The notes under the pieces: generated by a model | Databases searched by the model: none | Seen by the model: the letters and a program-made list of their open reading frames with translations, nothing else | What the model was told of the DNA's origin: nothing | Program-made: the position numbers and the translations under genes | DNA from: Patiria pectinifera | Lineage: Eukaryota; Echinodermata; Asteroidea; Valvatida; Asterinidae | Direction: 5' to 3' | Assembly: GCA_029964075.1 (NCBI GenBank) | Contig: CM057134.1 | Coordinates: 18,392,905-18,456,904 of the forward strand | DNA length: 64,000 nt | Shown here: one piece after another, positions 56,556 to 64,000 of the stretch | Layout of the letters: every line of letters begins with the position of its first letter | Position numbering within the stretch: position 1 is the first letter of the stretch

Positions 56556-57209
56556 AAAATAGCTTTCGACCCTCTCACGATTTTGTACACGAGAACGAGG
56601 CGATGTCTCAACAAGGATACAAATATGAGTATGGGTGTATCGCCAAGAAGTTAAGCCTAAACATTTTTGTCCGAATGGCCTGCTCAAGCTGTTTGAGTAT
56701 TGGTACACTACAGGACTCAGGGTATTTGGAAAATCAGAGTAAAGTGCAATTAACAAGACTCGAATCATAATCCGAGTCCTATGTAGCAGTTACACGTTTT
56801 CGACTTTTTGCCTACCGATGTCAGGCTGTGTGTATATCAGCTCGTTCAAGTATCAGTCAAAACAGCTTTAGCGTTTAGGCGTGATTTTCATTATAACCTT
56901 TACAGTAAACGTAAGGACTCGGAGAATGTCTCCTCGCCCACCAGACTGCTACTAATTTACAAATCAATAAAGCGAAACTAAAGCGACCATGGCAGATTCC
57001 ACTCAACGACAAGAAGGTTATGGGAAAATGTCAATAAAAACCCATAATAGCAAAAAAAGGTGAATGCTTTGCCCGTTGACCAATAATCAATTCCGTGGGA
57101 GTGCCGTTCATTGAATTGTGACTTGATAAGGGTAGGGCGAAAACGAGCCAGTAACCCGTAATTGTAATAAAAAAAAAATGATATCACATAGACCTTCTTT
57201 CTGCAAGGT

Positions 57210-57415
57210 AAACCGTTTGTCGTGAGTACGAGTACGAGGACATAAGTACGGGTAATTCATTACCGTTGGATAATACACATACCATTTACAAATTACTAGT
57301 GTTGTAGTACTCGTGCTTGTAATGGAGTACATTGTTTTGGTAGTCGCACTCGTATATTCACACAAATGTATCCGTACTCGCAAGAAATAAAATACACGTA
57401 TACTGACGTACACGT
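57210..57415. repeat. GTAC-rich degenerate repeat
   Basis: GAGTACGAGTACGAGG, AAGTACGGGTAATTC, GTAGTACTCGTGCTTG and GTCGCACTCGTA words recur without a fixed period, similar in style to 26040-26770. A relationship is possible but not established. Confidence 0.45.
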
Positions 57416-57419
57416 ATTA

Positions 57420-57545
57420 TACAGGGTGAGTAAAACAAAAACGAAACCCAAATGTCGGGACCATTGTTTTAGTGAATTTCTACATGTAGCAATTTCAAAA
57501 TCTAGGATATGAAAGCCCAATTCATAAGCTTTAATTTAGTACAAG
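57420..57545 (+). mobile_element. Truncated CAGGGTGAGTAAAACA element
   Basis: TACAGGGTGAGTAAAACAAA, then ACGAAACCCAAATG, matches the ends of the 18705 element. The following AGGATATGAAAGCCC..AAGCTTT resembles, in inverse, the sequence just inside that element's right end. The other end is missing. Confidence 0.55.
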
Positions 57546-57576
57546 AATCATTTGCTTATTGACATGTATTAACACA

Positions 57577-57975
57577 AGAACGAATCACCAAAGCAAAGAG
57601 AACCTACGACAGCGAAATATCCAATATTCTGGCAACTTTTGGAGTTGAAATAGCTACTTTGATCACGAAAAACTCAAGTTTAACTTTTAATTTTCATTTT
57701 GTGTGTTTTAATTTGTACAGCATCTCTTCGTTTATCTCTGTTTCTCAAGTAATGCATGTACATCATTTAATTTGTCAACAATTCAATAACTAAGGATCTT
57801 TAATATTGAATGAATGTGATGTGTATGTAATAGTTTGAGAATAAAAGGGGCCGTATAGCCCCATTGCCATGGGAAAAAGAAAAAAAAGAGCAAAAAGGCA
57901 CCAAAATACCCTTGAAAATGGCAAAACGAAACTGAAAATAGGGTTAAATGAGACACAAAAGTGCATCGGCCCCTA
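57577..57975 (-). mobile_element. MITE family F, copy 4, interrupted
   Basis: 57577-57660 (AATCACCAAAGCAAAGAG..TTGAAATAGCTAC) and 57885-57975 (AAAAAGGCACCAAAATACCC..GACACAAAAGTGCAT) match copy 3 in order and orientation. The 57661-57884 segment between them is unrelated, and about 75 bases of the element are missing at the junction. Confidence 0.7.
57661..57890 (+). mobile_element. Possible LINE 3' fragment inserted in family F copy 4
   Basis: T-rich sequence ends GAGAATAAAAGGGGCCGTAT then AGCCCCATTGCC and an A-rich tail (GAAAAAAAAGAG). The poly-A signal, A-rich end and position inside another element fit a 5'-truncated retroposon. No reverse transcriptase frame is left. Confidence 0.35.
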
Positions 57976-59754
57976 ACTCCCGCCTAGCATAATTTACTAG
58001 GAACCGTACCCATTCTGGCAAATTCCAACACCCGCATGGGAAATGTGTACACACATAACACAGAGCTTAATATTTGTAAACAGAAAAAAGGTGTATACAA
58101 TATTAAAATGAATGGATTACAACACTCGATCACGCAGTGTTTATTTCTCCTCTAAACTGCGTGGCCAGGTCCGACTCCTTTTAAGAGACGGAATTTATAG
58201 GACAAAGATGATGAATGGGTGAATCCGTCATGATTGATGACTTAGATTAAATTGTCGCACCTCGATTCCAGAGGTTTATGAGGGGATTTCACGAAGAGCC
58301 TCTTCCGCGCAAACCAAAACGCTTCACTCGACCGACTTCAGTACACTTTGTTTTGTTTTTCACGGAGAAATGTGCATTAAAATTCAGTCGGTTCATTAAT
58401 CTTTAGAAGGGCTACGACTGATTTGTACAAGGCTTGTAGACAAAATGTCACAGGTCAAAATAATCATAAATTATTCTGTAATTATAATCACAAGGAAAGG
58501 ACGAGTAGCAGGGGATGAACAATGACAACGGAGTAACTGAATGTGGTTGACCATAATGATTGACCTACCAAGCCTTTTGAAGACTTAACCACAAGTCTAC
58601 GAAACTGTTTCACAGCAGCAATTAAATGCAATTAGTATTTTGTCATTTAACAGTTAGACTGAGTTTAAAGGAAGAAAGTTCAGCTTCCGCGAAAGACACA
58701 GTACTCCAATCAAATTAAAAACGTGTTCGCTGATATCGAAAGAATATTAAACACTTTAGTCAATAAAGTAAATTATAAATTTATAACGAGACAATACAAT
58801 GCAAAATATAAGCAATTAAATGACCTCGATAGATATCACGAATGACTGAAAATAATTACTGTGTGTGTGTGCTGACTGATGAATTTTGAGACCTTTTAAA
58901 CATTTACTGTCGTGACCTGAAACGAATACTGTCCTCTGTGTTAATTGGAATGAAACACCAATCGGCGGTATCAGCCCGTGAATAAAAACCAAAAATGTTT
59001 GATGTTCGTCCGCCGCGATACATTTAGCATTCCCGGCCATGTGCGAGATTTCAATCCACATTTACACACGATATCAAGACTGAATTAGAATCGAACAAGC
59101 CCCGAGGGGGAGCGCCACGTCCCGTCCACTCTAATTGCAACCTCTCACCCACGTAGCACGGCAAAGAGATTTCCTCTTAATGTAAAAAAATATCAAAGAA
59201 GGCCTAGGCGGGATATTTTCGGCTACGACGACAAAAAAGAAGCAAGCAAGCACAGCGGGTTTTTTCTTCTTCCACGATTTTGTGGAAGATGTGAAGTGTC
59301 GGAGGCGGTGCGTGATACACCGTCTTCCTGTTCGTGGTCTCTGAGGGGGCTCGTTGACCCAATACGCACCGCCAAGCTTCAACAACTTGCTTGCTTTACA
59401 GGTCGTGAGTGGCGGTACGCGACATCGATCGGTTACATCACGGGGAGTCAGTGAGCGACCAGCTTGTCCAAAACACCTGCTCGAACGCCATTTCCATGAC
59501 ATTTACAAATGTACATAAGTGGCCGGATTTGCGATATTCCAAAAGAACACGTTGCCGGGAATTTATAAGTGTATACCTTAAAAATACTCCATTATTTTGT
59601 ACACACAAATCGCCGGGTGATGAAAATATTGCACTGTTCCGTCTGCGAAACAGCCACATGTTAAACCTGAAAACATTTCATGTAAAAATTTATCTATATA
59701 AATATAATATCCATCTTAATATTATTTAAAAGATATTTAAACTGAAGCTTTGCA
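57976..59754. other. Unassigned sequence with unique motif-rich blocks
   Basis: 58130-58270 (CATGATTGATGACTTAG is Pbx/Meis-like) and 59090-59430 (CCGAGGGGGAGCGCC, CTCTAATTGCAACC) are repeat-free and could be conserved regulatory DNA. Frames of 123 (-) and 106 (+) codons near 59131-59729 are unrecognised. Confidence 0.35.
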
Positions 59755-60116
59755 AACGAAAAATGTTTGAGTTAAACTAAAGTAGTCTGGTTCCATGGCC
59801 CCACTTAAGATGAAACGGAGCATTTTATAGACGTCGGGGAATTGTAAGGTCAGGGAATCAGTCTAGCTTGTAGTTGTGTTATCGATTGCAGAGAAAATGC
59901 GGACTAGCTAAATATGATAAACTGGGAACAGAAGAAAAACCAGCGTTGGAAGTTGATACAAAAATACCACTTTTCTTGAAGATGTCAGCACACCAGATGC
60001 CATGATTTTACAGGGTGTTTTAGACTGTCATTCACTGACAGACCAGTAAGGTATTTCGTGATAACTTGGTAGTTTTTTTTTTTTGGATGGGGGCAAATGT
60101 TGTATATTCCCTTTAA
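59755..60116 (+). mobile_element. TTAA-flanked MITE, family B, copy 4, 5'-truncated
   Basis: It begins near GTAGTCTGGTTCC and retains GACGTCGGGGAATTGTAAGG, CACACCAGATGCCATG, AGGTATTTCGTGATAAC and the right end GTATATTCCCTTTAA (TTAA at 60113-60116). Only the right half of the central palindrome (CCAGCGTTGG) survives. Confidence 0.8.
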
Positions 60117-63049
60117 ACAACTTTTATACGAACTTGCATTACATGCAATTTGATACAGGCGATCACTAGTACTCTAGGCCCACAGAACAAGAAATATATA
60201 GCAAAATCAAGATTTGTATGTTCTCCTCGGGCTCAAAATATTATGTGAATAATACGAAGTCCAACAAAACTCCTCTGGGGTATCTAGTTTGTATTAGTTT
60301 ATCTCATATTTCAACATTTTTCGCCCATTAATAAAACAGGAAGAGGAGAATGGTTGATCTCTGCAGGCGAGCATAATAACCCGCGGTCCGTTGCACTCAG
60401 TGCGCATTTCTGATGCTTCTCCTTAAATACTACAAGATATCGGCAGTAACCGGATACGCTATTTGACTTACTCGTAATAAGATTCTGTGATATCTCTCTC
60501 GAGCCGAATGATGGCCTACTACAAACTATAGATAGTATGATAGCATACACCAAATCAACTCTAGAAATGTCATGTGGTCTGTTTGGTTAAAACATTGTAC
60601 ATACACAATTGGGATGAGTTTCGTGACGCAAGTGGCTGAGTGATGGTAACGGGAGGAGTGATATGCTAGTTGATAGGATACGCATGAGCCATATCCGTAG
60701 ACGTTCTTGAGGGCAAGCGGCTTGAGTTGGGATGGGGGTTTCGAATTTTGGTGACAAAATAGCCGTGGGTGTTCCGTCAAACGTTTTCTCAGCGCCAATT
60801 CTTAAGCTAATATGTATGCCACTGTGTTTTGCCCGCTTTACATAAACATGCGATCAGAAGAAAATAGTTGAAGAATTAGACATCAATGTTGGATACACAG
60901 TAAAAAATGCTGATTTTGGAAGAAATCACTAATCATGGTGCTTCTGCAAGACTAAACACAAACAAAACTATACCCAAATAAGCATACAAAAGCAAAAACG
61001 AATACAATAACCAACTAACAAACAAACAAAAACCCAACACCCCAACAAACAAACAAAAACTGGCCACGGGAGATTGGCGGCGGCGTAGGCAAAGAAGCGC
61101 ATATTTCCCTCGTTTCTGAACTACATCTTGCTGACTCTACTGATATTTACATCTCCATCACAAACCACGCCTCTTTTCTCCAGAGACCATTTCCTCACGC
61201 TTTTCATGTGATTCATTGTTGTGGATTAACTATGCGTTGCATTAACATGCTACAAAAAATCAGGTAAAACACACCAACATTTCTATAGCCCCATATTTGT
61301 GTGTGTGTATATAGGAATGAAATTAGTTTACAAATGCATTATCAGTAATTCGTAAAATGCATGACGAACAAAAACACACAAATATCCCGGCTTTTTTTTA
61401 TTGTTGAATTGATTGCTTGCATACCCACATTGAGCCGTTTTCCCAGCTCGCTACAATTTTCTCTTTAGAAATTTCCCCGTCCTTTTTTTCTCTCGAGCGC
61501 GCGTTCCTGAGTTCACACCGACCGCCGACCGCCATCCGTGGCGCACTCTTTCTCTCTGAATTTGATTTCGGCTCATTGTCTCCTCTAATTGTCACAGGAG
61601 GTGTACGGTTAAAAAGGTTTGCGAGTACACGCCGGCCCCGTCAGTGGGCCCGGGTAATTGCATTAAATATCGCCGGTGGATGGACCGACGCGAGCCCCGG
61701 GCCGTAGGGGGGAAGGGACGCACTGCGACATCGGTCATGTTTTCAGACGAGATGAATGCCTTTGATTAATTGGAAAGGAAAGAAACATCCTGAAAACTGC
61801 AGCCTCAAAAAAAGGCTGCGTGGATGTTGGCGCAGCGCTCTCAGATAGATTCGCTGTGATCAGTTTGGATGCCAAAAAATGGCGAGTAATTTCCACGTGT
61901 TCTTCCGGCGCTTACTCTTAGAGGAGAAAACTGTTTAATAGCAAAAGAAACACGTGACGATGATGTACTTAAATCCACTAACGATCAAGAACACAGGAAA
62001 GCCATCAGGCAAACGCTGGCGACCACACACACTGAAAACCATACAATGAAAAACCGAGAAGATTGACGTATACTCTCATGGTAAAGACACCAAGAACAAA
62101 CATGTCAAAGATAGCAGTAAGGTGCTTCAAGTTCTTATACGTTATATAAATTATTCGATCGTATTCTCAGAATCTATTTTATTAATTGCAAACAGTTGAA
62201 TGGGATGGTGCCAGACTATTTTATGATTGGAGTGCGTTCCAAGCCTCACTTTCAGGTTTTTTTTAATGTGGCTGAAAATAACAGGGTATGTTTACACAAA
62301 AATTACAAATTATTCTTCAGAGGAGACTGGTACTACATGTAATTTGTAATGAACCTTTATTTCATTACTTCCACTTGCAAGTTCCCAAAAAAAGGAATTA
62401 CCTCGCTTCCAATTTAATAAGGCTGAATCGTAAATAAAGCACGTAGACTACTTCATAATCAGTCTGGTTTTGAATGTTCTTGTGAACGAACCCTGACAGG
62501 ACTAGTACCAGTCTAATGCCAACGTAGCAATCGAACACCGGCCATTTTGTCAGTCATGTAAATGGCCCGTAACCAAACCAAATTCTAATCTACACACCAA
62601 GAAAACACAAACAATGACACCGTCAACCTTCAAAGACCAAGACTCTCTTTCTGCTTAACTCGAGGTACAGTTCCTAAACAACCCAAACCGAACACCTTAT
62701 GATCCGCCTACTAGAAAACTACAACTAGTCGTTATTTGCAAGCTGCATGGTCCGAAGTAACAAAACCTGTTTGCATTGCATTCCCATAGGCGCCATGCCA
62801 CTAAGTGTTGCTACGGTCGTGATTTTAGTGAGAAACAGCGATGAAAAATCACCACAAAGGGCGAAAAATAACTTAAGTTTATGTTATCACGATCGGATTC
62901 CAAATTACATGTATAGACGCTAACATTTGATCTCAGCGAACATTGTATGTCATTTAATGATGTTATGACATCGTGAGCACGACTAACTTAAGTGTCACAT
63001 AACAATATCTTAATCTATGGTGTAGTGTTCCGAGACACGTTTGCCATAT
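60117..63049. other. Unassigned sequence; CAAA microsatellite; CpG-rich block
   Basis: 61015-61057 is an AACAAACAAACAAAAAC run. 61430-61720 is CpG-rich and repeat-free with CTCTAATTGTCAC and GTAATTGCATTAAAT words and could be a conserved regulatory element. No exon is recognised. Confidence 0.35.
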
Positions 63050-63240
63050 TTGTTCTTTTATTTATTTAAAACCATCTTTAATGAGGGTAACCCATCCAGC
63101 ATAAAAAATAATCATTTGGGGCCATCACGCAACATGAAAATACATCAAGACAAAGATATAAACAATCACAAGACCTTGACAATAAGAACAACGATAAATT
63201 AATAAAAACAATTCATCTTACTCAAAAACAATTAATTAAG
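63050..63240 (-). mobile_element. Probable LINE 3' end
   Basis: On the minus strand it reads GATGGCCCCAAATGATT, ATGCTGGATGGGTTACCC, TCATTAAAGATGGTTTTAAA and TAAATAAAAG. This is the shape of non-LTR retrotransposon 3' UTR ends seen in marine deuterostomes (a conserved GGGTTACCC block followed by an AAATAA tail). No reverse transcriptase frame is found upstream on that strand, so it is 5'-truncated. Confidence 0.45.
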
Positions 63241-64000
63241 AAATAAATCTAGAATGACTGAATTGCACTGAAACTGACAACCCCTATTCCACTTGATTAT
63301 ATCATTAAAAAGCATGACAAAAAGACGAGACAAAAATGGAGTAATTATTAGAGGCGATAACATTGTATAAAACAAAGAATAAAAAAAATACGAGCGCCCC
63401 CAACCTGTCCAAGACAATTAAAATGGCCATTACATAGCAAAACGTTATGAAATTATACTCTATTTTGGCTACCCCCCTCCCCCCAAAAAAAGTTCCAAAA
63501 AATGGCGACTCCTTTCAATGTAAAGTGCAAAAGGAACCAGTAATAGTTTTTTTTAATATTCCCGCCGCGAGATGGAATCAGAAGATGAACTTGGTTACTG
63601 ACAAGCATGTACGTCAGAAACATCTGAGGTATTCCCACAAATCCCCCCTCCCTTGACAAATAACTCCAGACTGAGAAATAAAACCGGAATTATATTCCTT
63701 TGGCGATTCTGAAGTGCGGTCGTAGAGGGATTAATGTGGGGTTTAAAATTATAGGAGCCTTCAGCGCGAGCTTGGTAAAAACTTGAGCGATAGGCTTCGT
63801 CGATGGAGAAAGTGGGGGATGCGAATGAAACAAAATTTTGAGTGTATTGGCGGACTCGTAATAAAGATAGGTCTATGGATGTCTTGAAGGCATTTGGATG
63901 ATGTCAGAAATGTCATTGAGAGGAAAAAATACCCTGTATGATTCTGTTTTCCTGGTGATGTCTTTCAAAAAGGGACCGCACATCACAGATAATGCTAGTG
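63241..64000. other. Unassigned sequence
   Basis: AT-rich with a CCCCCCTCCCCCC tract near 63473. The 61- to 69-codon frames are not recognisable. Part of 63241-63430 may be further LINE 3' UTR on the minus strand. Confidence 0.35.

Noticed and set aside
59098..59120. CTCF-like CCCGAGGGGGAGCGCC
   Set aside because: Only a partial match to the vertebrate core, and CTCF specificity in this organism is unknown.

Overview
This is eukaryotic, intron-bearing, mostly non-coding DNA. It is AT-rich with short CpG-rich patches. No frame longer than about 220 codons is open, and none looks like a known protein, transposase or reverse transcriptase. There are no bacterial-type operons, and repeats make up a large part of the sequence. 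The repeat set (tRNA-derived SINEs with a 'CTCTCCACCCAGG' body, elements ending in CCTCCGCCAAGG, TGACC/TAAC-type repeats, frequent TAGGCCTA words) suggests a marine deuterostome invertebrate. An echinoderm is most likely; a hemichordate or amphioxus is possible. This assignment is inference from repeat style only.

The only coding unit I can support is at 37.8-38.3 kb on the + strand. It has a promoter-like block (CRE, ETS site, inverted CCAAT, CCAAT, TATA-like box), a roughly 170-base 5' UTR, and a first coding exon at 38234-38317. The exon encodes a 28-residue signal peptide and stops at a strong phase-0 splice donor (GAG|GTAAGA). No second exon is recognisable, so the right 25.7 kb may be a long first intron or may run into intergenic DNA. 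Left of 37.8 kb the window looks intergenic.

The rest is repeats and unassigned sequence. I find: three SINE groups (2755, 31831 and 35797; 27775, 28296 and 50848; tRNA-like units at 38517 and 39981); several non-autonomous DNA-transposon families with TTAA, TA or other ends (about 3.8, 11.0, 23.4 and 59.8 kb; 10.3, 16.1, 18.7 and 57.4 kb; 29.2, 47.7, 52.5 and 57.6 kb; 14.7, 21.8 and 24.7 kb); long fold-back elements (10.3, 50.5 and 52.1 kb); two clear cases of one element inserted into another (4.37-5.10 kb and 27.8-28.1 kb); diverged modular repeats (2.0, 12.8, 33.6 and 35.0 kb); and minisatellites or microsatellites at 5.3, 26.6, 41.0, 46.6 and 54.8 kb.

Several unique GC- or motif-rich blocks (8.3, 15.9, 20.35, 21.3, 27.4, 31.0, 37.0, 51.5, 55.5, 58.1 and 61.5 kb) look like possible regulatory or conserved non-coding DNA. 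Only cross-species alignment could show that. I see no convincing novel gene system. The most interesting items are the secreted-protein first exon with its promoter, the paired change in the central palindrome of one MITE family, the nested insertions, and a short motif shared by three otherwise different repeat families.
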